DNA of 64,000 bases from Monoplex corrugatus (GCA_030674185.1 CM060308.1:34030089-34094088); one strand, 5' to 3'; positions 9,369-19,652 are shown, counted from the stretch's first letter. Notes: generated by a model not told the origin, from the letters alone. Program-made: numbers and translations.

Positions 9369-12300
9369 GTAACCCGCCTGAAAACCAGTGCTTTGGGTAG
9401 ATGGGGCTCATCAGTCTGGGAAGACAGCTCATCTAAGAGAAGGAAAACTCTGATTTCAAACCTCCGCTGCCTTGCGGCCATACCCACTCATAGGAAAGGC
9501 TTCGGGAGTCAACCCTGAGGAAAAATCCGGAGCCGGAGTCCCCAAGGCAGTCCGAGGCTGTATACAGCAACGTTCTGGCAACTCCTGCGACGGCACTGGA
9601 ACCATGTGTATCGGCGCTTGCCTTTCCAATGGACCATTCCAGCGACGTGGAGAGGGGGGGTCTGCTGCATGGGTAACAGCTTGCCCTCCACACTTACTTA
9701 CCCAGGCCTTGCGCTCTGGAGAGGTCACTCCAGCTTCGCTTTGTAGCGTCGACTAAACACGGGAAGTAGCAGTTTACCGGTTTTAAGTCTGCATACTCAA
9801 TTGGCGTAGAGTCAGACGCCAGGGGCTGCTTCCGACGGTGGGAGAGGTCATCGCATCTCACTGGGCAGCTACCGCCCGCCTTAAGCTGGGCAGCCCCCAG
9901 CCAGTAAGGTGCTGCCCCGCCACGGTCCGTTAGCCTCACTGGGTGCGTGGGGTTTAGGGTGAAAACCGACAAGCGGATCGACAACTGTGCACCAGGCAAC
10001 AGAAAAACGAAAACTCCCGCCCTGAAATTGGGCACATGGAACGTAAGGACAATGACACCAGGCTTTTCTGACGATCTGCAAGAAGTAAATGATGCTCGCA
10101 AGACAGCCGTCATCGACAGAGAACTGAGCAGACTGCAGATGGACATCGTCGCCCTTCAAGAAACCAGGCTCCCAGAAACAGGATCTGTGAGGGAGAGAGA
10201 CTTCACCCTGTTCTGGCAGGGCAAACCATCAGACGAGGTCAGAGAACACGGCGTGGGATTCGCAGTTAGAAATAGATTATTGGGATCCATAACCCCGCCA
10301 GCAGAAGGAACAGAGCGAATCCTGTCTCTCCGACTCCAAACTACCTCAGGACCAGTCAGTCTAATCAGTGCCTACGCACCAACTTTGGCATCCACAGCAG
10401 AAGCAAAAGACAAGTTTTATGACGACCTCAGTGCTGCTATAAGGAGAATTCCTGACAGAGAACTACTGTTCATCGCCGGCGATTTCAACGCCAGAGTGGG
10501 TGTCGATTACAATTCCTGGCCCACCTGCTTGGGTCAGTTCGGCACTGGGAAAATGAACGAGAATGGCCAGCGCCTGCTAGAGCTCTGTTGTCATTATGGG
10601 TTGTGCGTCAGTAACACCTTCTTCAACACGAAGCCTCAGCATCGAGTCTCCTGGAGACACCCGCGATCCAAACACTGGCACCAGCTCGACCTGATCCTCA
10701 CCAGACGTGTCAACCTTTCTAGCATCAAGATCACTCGCAGCTACCAGAGCGCCGATTGTGACACTGACCACTCTTTGGTGTGCAGCAATGTGAAGCTCCG
10801 CGCGAAGAGACTGCACCGTACGAGAAAGGAGGGCCGACCTCGCATTGACACCAGCAAAACACGCGATCAAAGAAAAGTGGAGGAGTTTGCGCGTGTGTTG
10901 GAGGATTCTCTCCCTGGCCCACCCACTGCAAACGCCCAAGACCGATGGGAACACTTCAGAGATGCTGTCTACAATGCCGCCATGTCTACATTTGGCAAAA
11001 AGACCAGCAAGTCAGCTGATTGGTTCGAAGCCCACTCAGAAGAAATGACACCAGTCATCGAGGCCAAGAGAAACGCCTTGACAGCATACAAAAGCAATCC
11101 CAGTGAGCAGAACCTCCAGGTTCTCCGCGCTGCTCGCAGCAAAGTCCAGCAGTGTGCCAGACAATGCGCCAATGGCTATTGGCTTCAGCTTTGCTCCCAG
11201 ATTCAGATTGCGGCTGACACAGGCAACATCAAGGCGATGTATGAAGGCATCAAGCAGGCATTGGGCCCAACGCAAAAGAAAACTGCCCCTTTGAAATCAG
11301 CTACAGGGGAGGTGATTCAAGACAGAGAACAACAGATGGAGCGGTGGGTAGAACACTACACTGAGCTATATGCAAGGGAAACTGTAGTCTCAGAAGACGC
11401 CCTGAATGCCATAGAGTGCCTACCAGAGCTGGAAGAGCTTGACAGAGAACCAACCATAGATGAGCTCAGCGAAGCCCTGGACTCTCTTGCCTCTGGCAAG
11501 GCACCAGGGAAAGACGGTATTCCCGCCGAAGTACTGAAGTGCTGCAAAGAGACACTCATCACCGTGTTGCATGAAATCCTCTGCCTCTGTTGGAGTGAAG
11601 GCGAAGTACCACAAGACATGAGGGATGCTAACGTCGTCACACTGTACAAAAACAAAGGTGACAGAAGCGATTGCAATAATTATCGCGGCATATCCCTCCT
11701 CAGTATCGTTGGGAAAGTCTTCGCACGAGTAGTACTGAAGAGGCTCCAGGTACTCGCAGAGCAAGTCTACCCTGAATCGCAGTGCGGGTTCCGTGCCAAC
11801 AGATCCACTATAGACATGATCTTCTCCCTCAAACAACTTCAGGAGAAATGCAGGGAGCAAAGGCAGCCACTCTTCGTTGCCTTCATAGACCTCACAAAGG
11901 CCTTCGATCTGGTCAGTAGGGATGGCCTCTTCAAAATCCTTCCCCAAATTGGATGTCCACCCAAACTTCTCAGCATCATCAGATCCTTCCACGAAGACAT
12001 GAAAGGCACTGTCGTCTTTGACGGCTCAACATCAGCTGCCTTCAACATACGGAGCGGAGTGAAACAGGGTTGCGTCCTGGCTCCCACCCTGTTTGGAATC
12101 TTTTTTGCTGTGATGCTGAAACACGCATTCGGTCCTGCAGCTGAAGGCATATACCTCCGAACCAGGACAGACGGTAAGCTCTTCAACCTCTCCAGACTAA
12201 GAGCCAAGACCAAAGTCCAGCTGAGGTGCCTGCGTGACTTCATCTTTGCAGACGACGCGGCAGTAACCGCCCACTCAGCTGAGGACCTACAGCAGCTCAT

Positions 12301-13229
12301 GACTCGCTTCAGCGATGCCTGCCAAAACTTCGGGCTTACCATAAGCTTGAAGAAAACACAGGTCATGGGACAGGATGTTGACTCTCCCCCAGCCATCAGC
12401 ATCAATGACCATGAACTGGATGTCGTCCATGACTTTGTTTATCTGGGCTCAACAATCTCAGACACCCTCTCACTTGACATAGAGCTCAACAGGCGCATCG
12501 GCAAGGCAGCTACCACCATGACCAGACTGACGAAGAAAGCATGGAACAACAGCAAGCTGACTGAGCACACAAAAATCCAGATCTACAGAGCCTGCGTCGT
12601 GAGCACCCTCCTGTATGGCAGCGAGTCCTGGACTTTGCGTGCCCGACAAGAGCAAAAGCTCAATGCTTTTCACATGCGTAGCCTCCGACGCATTCTAAAC
12701 ATCACCTGGCAGGACAAGGTCCCGAACAACACTGTCCTGGAAAGAGCTGGATGCACCAGCATGTACACGCTGCTGAAACAGAGACGCATGCGCTGGCTTG
12801 GCCATGCCGTGCGCATGGACGACGGACGAATCCCCAAAGACCTCCTCTACGGAGAACTGGTGCAGGGAAAACGTCCCACAGGCAGACCACAGCTGCGATT
12901 CAAAGACGTGTGCAAGAGGGACCTAAAAGCCTTGAATATCGACAAAGACAACTGGGAAGCAACAGCCCTTGAACGGTCAGCCTGGAGACAGACTGTGCAG
13001 AAAGGTCTCTCCAAGTTCGAAGAGACACTCGCTCAGCGGCACGAGGAAAAGAGAACGAGAAGAAAGGCTGCAGCCCAGGCAGGCAGACCAGCGTCAGACT
13101 TCATCTGTGCCCTCTGCCACAGGGACTGTCATTCCCGCGTCGGACTGGCCAGCCACACCCGGCGCTGCACCAGAATAGGCACCCAGAGCGCAACTCCATA
13201 GTCTTCCGAGACTGAAGGACGCCTATGAG
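9369..13229 (+). mobile_element. Full-length single-ORF LINE with perfect target duplication
   Basis: A 3.86-kb non-LTR retrotransposon lies between exact 10-bp direct repeats ATATCTAACA (9359-9368 and 13230-13239). It has a GC-rich 5' leader of about 540 bp, one long endonuclease-RT frame ending at 13201, and a very short 3' UTR (about 28 bp) with no poly(A). The size, single ORF and short 3' UTR are RTE-like, but the clade is an inference. Segment B has an empty site near 54995-55010 (CTATCAATCTGAATGAAG), so insertion followed the duplication. The intact ORF and perfect TSD suggest recent activity. Confidence 0.9.
9947..13201 (+). CDS. LINE endonuclease-reverse transcriptase polyprotein
   Basis: About 1084 residues with no internal stop. 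An APE-type endonuclease is N-terminal: LGTWNVRTM near residue 28, LQETR near 70, GDFNARVG near 178 and DTDHSLV near 268. The RT follows: GKAPGKDGIPAEVLK near 517, NNYRGISLLS, FIDLTKAFD near 646, GVKQGCVLAPTLFG, and FADD near 767-770 with the catalytic Asp pair. After the thumb a C-terminal Cys/His motif (CALCHRDCHSRVGLASHTRRC, about 1054-1075) is likely zinc- and nucleic-acid-binding. It would nick the target DNA and copy its own RNA there. The frame is open from 9908 after a TAA at 9905. The first ATG is at 10052, after the essential endonuclease Asn (TWN), so initiation upstream must use a non-ATG codon (GTG at 9947 is one candidate) or another mechanism. No ORF1 was seen. Confidence 0.9.
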   Translation: MGFRVKTDKRIDNCAPGNRKTKTPALKLGTWNVRTMTPGFSDDLQEVNDARKTAVIDRELSRLQMDIVALQETRLPETGSVRERDFTLFWQGKPSDEVREHGVGFAVRNRLLGSITPPAEGTERILSLRLQTTSGPVSLISAYAPTLASTAEAKDKFYDDLSAAIRRIPDRELLFIAGDFNARVGVDYNSWPTCLGQFGTGKMNENGQRLLELCCHYGLCVSNTFFNTKPQHRVSWRHPRSKHWHQLDLILTRRVNLSSIKITRSYQSADCDTDHSLVCSNVKLRAKRLHRTRKEGRPRIDTSKTRDQRKVEEFARVLEDSLPGPPTANAQDRWEHFRDAVYNAAMSTFGKKTSKSADWFEAHSEEMTPVIEAKRNALTAYKSNPSEQNLQVLRAARSKVQQCARQCANGYWLQLCSQIQIAADTGNIKAMYEGIKQALGPTQKKTAPLKSATGEVIQDREQQMERWVEHYTELYARETVVSEDALNAIECLPELEELDREPTIDELSEALDSLASGKAPGKDGIPAEVLKCCKETLITVLHEILCLCWSEGEVPQDMRDANVVTLYKNKGDRSDCNNYRGISLLSIVGKVFARVVLKRLQVLAEQVYPESQCGFRANRSTIDMIFSLKQLQEKCREQRQPLFVAFIDLTKAFDLVSRDGLFKILPQIGCPPKLLSIIRSFHEDMKGTVVFDGSTSAAFNIRSGVKQGCVLAPTLFGIFFAVMLKHAFGPAAEGIYLRTRTDGKLFNLSRLRAKTKVQLRCLRDFIFADDAAVTAHSAEDLQQLMTRFSDACQNFGLTISLKKTQVMGQDVDSPPAISINDHELDVVHDFVYLGSTISDTLSLDIELNRRIGKAATTMTRLTKKAWNNSKLTEHTKIQIYRACVVSTLLYGSESWTLRARQEQKLNAFHMRSLRRILNITWQDKVPNNTVLERAGCTSMYTLLKQRRMRWLGHAVRMDDGRIPKDLLYGELVQGKRPTGRPQLRFKDVCKRDLKALNIDKDNWEATALERSAWRQTVQKGLSKFEETLAQRHEEKRTRRKAAAQAGRPASDFICALCHRDCHSRVGLASHTRRCTRIGTQSATP

Positions 13230-13364
13230 ATATCTAACAATTTGAATGGAGTAATAGTTGACATTGTGTCCAAATTTGCAAAGAGATGTACCTGTGGGGT
13301 AGGAACACGACGTATTTGTCTGTTAAGGGTCAGTCCTTGGTCAGTGCTGCATGGTGCTACAGCT

Positions 13365-15119
13365 CGTTGTGACCCTGGAACATAATACAAATCGTTGTGA
13401 CCCTGGAGCATAATACAAATCGTTGTGACCCTGGAGCATAATACAAATCGTTGTGACCCTGGAGCATAATACAAATCGTTGTGACCCTGGAATATTATAC
13501 AAATCTTTTTACCCTGGAACATAATACAGATCGTTGTGACCCTGGAGCATAATACAAATCGTTGTGACCCTGGAGCATAATACAAATCGTTGTGACCCTG
13601 GAGCATAATACAAATCGTTGTGACCCTGGAGCATAATACAAATCGTTGTGACCCTGGAGCATAATACAAATCGTTGTGACCCTGGAATATTATACAAATC
13701 GTTTGACCCTGGAACATAACACAGATCGTTGTGACCCTGGAACATAACACAGATCGTTGTGACCCTGGAGCATAATACAGATTGTTGTGACCCTGGAGCA
13801 TAATACAGATTGTTGTGACCCTGGAGCATAATACAAATCGTTGTGACTCTGGAACGTAATACAAATCGTTGTGACCCTGGAACATAATACAAATCGTTGT
13901 GACCCTGGAGCATAATACAAATCGTTGTGACCCTGGAGCATAATACAGATTGTTGTGACCCTGGAGCATAATACAAATCGTTGTGACTCTGGAACGTAAT
14001 ACAAATCGTTGTGACCCTGGAACATAATACAAATCTTGTGACCCTGGAGCATAATACAAATCGTTGTGACCCTGGAGCATAATACAAATCGTTGTGACCC
14101 TGGAATATTATACAAATCTTTTGACCCTGGAACATAATACAGATCGTTGTGACCCTGGAGCATAATACAGATCGTTGTTGACCCTGGAACATAATACAAA
14201 TCGTTGTGACCCTGGAATATTATACAAATCTTTTGACTCTGGAACATAATACAGATCCTTGTGACCCTGGAGCATAATACAGATCGTTGTGACCCTGGAA
14301 CATAATACAGATCGTTGTAACCCTAGAGCATAATACAGATTGTTGTGACCCTGGAGCATAATACAGATTGTTGTGACCCTGGAGCATAATACAAATCGTT
14401 GTGACTCTGGAACGTAATACAAATCGTTGTGACCCTGGAACATAATACAAATCGTTGTGACCCTGGAGCATAATACAAATCGTTGTGACCCTGGAGCATA
14501 ATACAGATTGTTGTGACCCTGGAGCATAATACAAATCGTTGTGACTCTGGAACGTAATACAAATCGTTGTGACCCTGGAACATATACAAATCTTGTGACC
14601 CTGGAGCATAATACAAATCGTTGTGACTCTGGAACATAATACAAATCGTTGTGACTCTGGAACATAATACAGTTCGTTGTGACCCTGGAGCATAATACAA
14701 GTCGTTGTGACCCTGGAACATAATGCAAATCGTTGTGACCCTGGAGCATAATACAAATCGTTGTGACTCTGGAACATAATACAGTTCGTTGTGAACCTGG
14801 AACATAATGCAAATCGTTGTGACCTTGGAGCATAATACAAGTCGTTGTGATCCTGGAACATAATGCAAATCGTTGTGACCCTGTAACGTAATACAAATCG
14901 TTGTGACTCTGGAGCATAATACAAGTCGTTGTGACCCTGGAACATAATACAAGTCGTTGTGACCCTGGAACATAATACAAATCGTTGTGACCCTGGAACA
15001 TAATACAAATTGTTGTGAACCTGGAATTTTATACAAATCTTTTGACTCTGGAACATAATACAGATCGTTGTGACCCTGGAGCATAATACAAGTCGTTGTG
15101 ACCCTGGAACATGATGCAA
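13365..15119. repeat. 28-bp minisatellite, about 62 copies
   Basis: Unit GTTGTGACCCTGGAGCATAA plus TACAAATC. Variants (GGAACATAA, GGAATATTATAC, GACTCTGG, CAGATTG) recur in the same order, for example at 13777-13890, 13930-14030, 14320-14460 and 14480-14580, which indicates higher-order blocks. Because 28 is 1 mod 3, all three minus-strand frames stay open and give the same 28-residue cycle. No protein is inferred. The collinear site in segment B (about 55135-55185) holds one unit. Confidence 0.95.
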
Positions 15120-15124
15120 ATTAT

Positions 15125-15445
15125 TATCTCTACATGTCTCTGTTGGTGAAACCTTGGGTTATCAGAAGGAAGGTCTGGGTTCGATCCTGCCCAGGTATTT
15201 CCCTCCTGTTGGGTAAAGCGTGAAGACTTTTTAAATCCCCCAGGTCAATATGTGTGTGCAAATCTGTCAGTGCCTCAACCAGCTTTGTCAGTATACGTAC
15301 GCAGAACATGAAGTACGCACATTAAAGATCCTAAAAGTCATAGCAGTGTCTGGTGGCTTTGGCAATATGAAAACTTCCAGCATGGACGCTCACCGAAGAC
15401 GGAGTATGCAGACTATGCAGCAACAAACGGCCTGCACAGCCTGAA
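15125..15445 (+). mobile_element. tRNA-derived SINE, copy shared with segment B
   Basis: The B-box-like GGGTTCGATCCTGCCCAGG is near 15177, then AGGTCAATATGTGTGTGCAA, then GCACATTAAAGATCCT, then CGAAGACGGAGTATGCAGAC. The same family is at 24030, 55205 and 60010 (plus strand) and as 3' pieces on the minus strand at 25990 and 27850. The copy at 55205 occupies the matching site in B, so this insertion predates the duplication. Confidence 0.8.
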
Positions 15446-16204
15446 AAAAACTAAAACCCATCCTAGAAGAATCAGAATGCTCGAAAAAGAAAAATAATAA
15501 TATTTTGGCGGACATAAGTACTTTTTTTAGCCCCACTTTAACGATGCTTCATTAATTTTGCCACAATGCCACCCATTTCAATTTTCCCCACAGACCACTG
15601 TAACTCAAATTCATTTAAACTGAAATCCCAGTGTCAGGATGTTCATTGGAGCTATAATATCACGCTGCCCTGAGGCCATCCTCTAAGGAGTTTATACTGC
15701 TGCTGGGGCAGTTAGACAGACTTCAGTAGTATCTATTCTATTCTAACGTACCCGAGTCATTACCCAAGAAGTTCCAGTTAGCAAGAGCGATGGCTGAGTT
15801 ACACAATCACATGGACTGAATTGATAAAGAAACCGCTACTTCATCTGTCTAATGACGATTCCCACGAACTACCGACACCAAAAAAAAACCCGACATCAGT
15901 TTACCTCAGGCACAGAAAAGGCAGAAGAATGCAAAAATGAAATCACATGATATCAGGGTATGAAGGGCCAGAATGTAGGGTTGTGCCCTACGTTTCCTTT
16001 CATAGTATATACTGGCATCCATCTGGCCCGAGAAATACAGAGACATTCGGTGTGGGTTACAAGCGATGCTCTCAATGCTCTCAATAAAGGTTTTCAGACT
16101 CCACCTTGTGATGGAGTCATGAATCATTATATTATTGTGTTAAATTGTATCCGACTCTGCGGCCACAGAAGTGGTCTTGCATATGGGAAATCGACGAACG
16201 AACT
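15446..16204. other. No gene seen; conserved duplicated non-coding DNA
   Basis: Aligns with 55740-56340 in segment B. Part of it (about 15950-16110) also resembles 40870-41100, a third copy. Shared words are GATGGCTGAGT, CATCTGTCTAATGACGAT (B: CGTCCGTCTAATGACAAT) and AGAAATACAGAGACA. No open frame is conserved between the copies, so no exon is called. Confidence 0.55.
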
Positions 16205-16615
16205 GAAATGGAGAAACCAGAAAAACACAAAAATAGAATCATAACGCGTATTTAATATAACCAGACAAGACAGGCGCAAATTTTTGGCAAAAAGGCCTTT
16301 GTCAGGCGTGAATGTAAGGTTACAAACAAACTCCAATACAAAATCCGGAGAAAAACACTGTCTTCCCTAAAATATAAAAAAATGGGGGGGGGGGGGGGGA
16401 TCACAGACAATGACAGATAATCTCCTGCTCAGCAGGACATCATTAAAGTTCTGTTGGCCTTTTTCGCTACGCTTTGTGTATTTGTTTCTTTGTTGTCTTT
16501 TGTGAACGTTTGACCAAGGCCAGTGAGCCAAACGATTGCGCCTGTCTCGTTTTGTCAATGACATACATTCTCATTTCATTTTCGTTTGTTTTTGTTTTCT
16601 AGTGACGGCAAGATT
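16205..16615. mobile_element. Foldback element, old copy
   Basis: The left arm contains ACGCGTATTTAATATAACCA, GACAAGACAGGCGCAAATTT and CTTTGTCAGGCGTGAATGTA. The right arm, diverged and inverted, has TTTGACCAAGGCCAGTGAGC and GCGCCTGTCTCG. A 16-base G run lies at 16384-16399 between the arms. The counterpart in B (56740-56960) has lost most of the left arm. Ends and target duplication are not clear. Confidence 0.6.
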
Positions 16616-16733
16616 CCATTTCCAGCCATTTTTTATGGAAGGTTGGAAAGTACTTATATCGAAAAGCACCTGGTATTGTCACGTATGACACGGATATAAA
16701 TCCTTTGAATTCCTCATCCTATTAGCTGCAAAA

Positions 16734-18175
16734 CGTAACATTTTGACTTCCTCACCCTATCCACTACAGCCGTGCAGGAGGCTGGTGTATAGGATGAGGG
16801 GTCAAAGGGTTACGTTTTTGCGTTGCAATCATGGTCGACAATACATGAAGCTCGTGGATAGGATGAGGTTTTAAAGGGTAAAAGTTTTGCTTGGCAGTCT
16901 TGGCTGATAATGTAGAAAGCTGGAGGATAGGGTGAGGGAGTCAAAGGGCTAAGGTTTTGGTTCGCAACCATAGATGATCATGCAGCAAGCTGGTGAACAG
17001 GGTAAGGTGTGAAAGGATTACGTTTTAGCTTTGCAGTCATTGCTGATAGTCATGAAGCTAGTGGACAGCCCCAGGAAGTCAGAGTTCAAATGTTTGCTTT
17101 GTAATGATTGTTAATAAGGCAGAAAGCTGGTGGATAGAGTTAGAAAGTGACAGGGACAAGGTTTTGCTTTGAAATTATGGCTGACAGTGCAGAATGTTTG
17201 TGGACAGGGTAAGGAGTCAAAAATGCAGGAAGCTGGTGGGTAGGGTCAGAAAGTGATAGGGACATGGTTTTGCTTTGAATTTATGGCTGATAATGTAGGA
17301 AGTTAGTGGACAGGGTAAAGAATCAAAATGCGGGAAGCTGGTGGATAGGGTAAGGAGTGAATCGAATAAGGTTTTGCTGTTCAGTCACGGCTGATAATGC
17401 TGAAAGCTGGTGAATAGAGTGAGGGAGTGACAGGGTTCAGTTTCTGCATCGCGATCACAGCTGGCAATGCAGGATGCTGGTGGATAGGTAAGGATTGAAA
17501 GGGGTGTATCTGCTTTGCGATCATGGCTGGTAATGTAGGAAGCTGATGAATAGGGAGTGGGAATGAAAAATATACATTTTTGCTTTTCGATCATTGCTGA
17601 CAATGCTGGAAGTTGCCAGACAGAGTGAGGAAGTCAAAGGAATGTGTTTTTGCTTTGTTATTATAGCTGATAATGCAGGAAGCTGATAGATAAAGTGAAG
17701 GAGTTAAAGGGTTAGCTTTTGCTTTGCAGTCATGGTTGATAATGCTGAAGGCTGATAGATGGAATGAGAGAGTCCATGGGTTAAGTATTTGCTTTACAAT
17801 CATGGCTGATAATGCTGATAGGGTGAGAGAATAAAAATGTTAAAGTTTGCCTTGCAATTATAGCTGATCTTGCAGGAATTTGTTGGATAGTTTGAAAGAA
17901 TGAAGGAGTTGAGCGTTTGGTTTATAATCATGGCTATTACTGCAGGAATTTCGTGGATAGGTCGAGAGTATGAAAGTGTTAAGTTTTTGCAGTCATGACT
18001 GAAAATGCTGGAAGACAGTCGATAGTGTGCATTAGTCGAATACATAAGTTCTATTTTGCAATCAAAACTGGCTGTTTAGGAGCTGGTGGGTATGGTGAGG
18101 AAGCACAAAAATAACGTTTTAATTTTGCTATCATGGCTGGTAATGCAAGAAGCTGATAGAGGAGACGAAGAAGAT
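16734..18175. repeat. 70-bp tandem array with palindromic head, about 20 diverged copies
   Basis: Unit GAAGCTGGTGGATAGGGTGA, GGGAGTCAAAGGGTTAAGTT, TTTGCTTTGCAATCATGGCT, GATAATGCAG. The left end (16734-16813) is an imperfect palindrome, GTAACATTTTGACTTCCTC to its inverse GTCAAAGGGTTAC. The same head-plus-array plan occurs at 50490, 54314 and 57430. Units differ by roughly a fifth of bases and by small deletions, so this is an old array. The site is shared with 57430-58865 in B. Confidence 0.85.
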
Positions 18176-18563
18176 AAATGGTAAGTATCTACCTTACAAA
18201 TACACGTCTAATACCAGGTCACATAAAAACCCAGGCGAGACACCATATTGTAAACAGCCAACAAAAATGTCAAACTGTCTATGTCACAAACAACTAACAA
18301 AAATGTCAAACTGTCCATTTATAGATGAATATACAAACATTACATTATGAATAGTGTATCAGCGATTTATGTTTTACAGAAAAGACGAAATGGACAGGGA
18401 ATCAAGGAAGAAGGACATGTGGAGCACCTGAAGATAGAAAAAAATGAAAAGCGGCACAAAAAAGAGGCAAGAATGAAACGAGAAACTAGTACTCCACACC
18501 CTCCATGCAACTGAGATCTACCTCACCCGCCCACCCCCTTAAAAATAAAAATGAAAAAATTAC
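18176..18563. other. Presumed intron or 3' flank of the esterase copy A
   Basis: Contains a duplicated word (AACAAAAATGTCAAACTGTC at about 18261 and 18298). It aligns with 58865-59100 in B (ATAGATGAATATACAAAC and TATCAGCGATTTATG). No exon is recognised; a third esterase exon is expected somewhere on this side because exon 2 ends in a splice donor. Confidence 0.5.
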
Positions 18564-18759
18564 CTGCCCATCATGACTGCTAGGATGCTGAGGGTTGACG
18601 AGGGCTGTGTACAAGTCATTCCAAAATGTGCACACAGAGTAACGCAGGCCGTGTTGTACAGTGATGTTGTGGGGGGCGTGGAGAACGGCGTAAGGAAACG
18701 TGTCGGTGTTGAGGGCAGGCCAGACAGAGGTTCCATCTTTCTTGTCACCGTTAGGGTCA
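18564..18759 (-). pseudogene. Carboxylesterase copy A, exon 2 (196 bp)
   Basis: Minus-strand exon of 196 bp: one base completes the split Gly codon of exon 1 and 65 codons follow, so the exon ends in phase 0. The acceptor is at 18760-18761 (GGTTGCAG before the exon) and the donor GTAATT begins at 18563. It encodes the esterase C-terminal block DPNGDKKDGTSVWPALN, then ITVQHGLRYSVCTFWNDLY, ending VNPQHPSSHDGQ. The 65-codon length matches exon 2 of copy B exactly. The exon itself is open; it is called pseudogene only because exon 1 is frameshifted. Confidence 0.75.
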
Positions 18760-19652
18760 CTGCAACCAGCAGGCTGCAACTTAGTGATTTCTTTAATTTC
18801 ATACTTATCTCCAAAATAACCGGTAATGTTTGCTGCAACCAGCAGCCTGCATCTAAGTCGCTCGTTTTATTTCACACTAGTTTCCCAAACGATCAGAAAA
18901 CGTTTGGCTCAGTCGCAGAAAATAGGGAAAAGAAAGCAAATACATTTGTACATAAAAAGAAAGAAATCTTGAAATGATTACAATTAACAAAACAGGATTC
19001 ATGAGCTATGTCTGGGGGGGGGGTGTGATAATCCCAGGAAGCGTTGTCAGGTACTATCAGGTACTGTTATACGACAGTCCTACCACATGATAGATACTGC
19101 CATGCGACATCTAACTCCGCACAGGTACTGCCATATGACGGTCCCACCACATCACAGGTATTGTCAGCATCAGTCCTACAACATGATAGGTATTGCCATA
19201 CGACATCTAACTCCTCACAGGTACTGCCATATGACGGTCCCACCACATCACAGGTGCATCAGTCCTACAACATGATAGGTATTGCCATACAATAGTTCTA
19301 CCAGATTACAGATGCTGCCATACGACAGTCCTGCTACATCACAATCATTGCCATATGACAGTCGTACCACATCACAGGCATTGCTATGTGACAGTCCTAC
19401 CACATCACAGGCATTGGCATACAACATTCCTACCAGATAACAGATATTCTCATACAACAGTCCCACCCCATCACAACCATTGTCATACGATAGTTCTACC
19501 ACATCACCGTCATTGCCATGCAATAGTCCTACATGCCTGCATACATTAATATAGAACGAGAGTGTATTTTTTAGTTTCGAGGGTAGTGGCTCTAGATACA
19601 TTTATGCTTTTCTACATATACTACTGTACGTCACACAATATTATGGACTCAC
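18760..19652 (-). other. Intron between esterase exons, copy A
   Basis: Donor GTGAGT at 19652-19647, acceptor AG at 18761-18760. Near the acceptor a block of about 73 bp (CTGCAACCAGCAGGCTGCAA on the plus strand) is repeated at 18833, giving a second acceptor-like site; copy B has three such blocks. A 33-bp minisatellite fills 19052-19545. The last 100 bp beside exon 1 align with 60990-61100 in B. Confidence 0.7.
19052..19545. repeat. 33-bp minisatellite in the esterase intron, about 15 copies
   Basis: Unit near CAGGTATTGCCATACGACAG then TCCTACCACATCA, quite diverged. A related array, CACAATGCCATATAACAGTC then CTATCACATTACA, lies at 52430-52890 in a different part of segment B. The family is therefore dispersed and not a relic of the duplication. 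Confidence 0.85.

Noticed and set aside
10577..12405. Antisense open frames within the LINE
   Set aside because: Shadows of the strong plus-strand endonuclease-RT frame; no homology.
9947..13201. Host developmental gene (proteins of this type are often labelled craniofacial development protein)
   Set aside because: The endonuclease and RT motifs and the target duplication show a retrotransposon.
13223..15119. Overlapping minus-strand frames of 230-300 codons
   Set aside because: They are generated by the 28-bp tandem repeat; the same peptide appears in three frames and there is no start, splice or homology evidence.
15250..15444. Small Cys-rich frame in a SINE (similar at 26002)
   Set aside because: It lies wholly inside the SINE body and appears in different frames in other copies.
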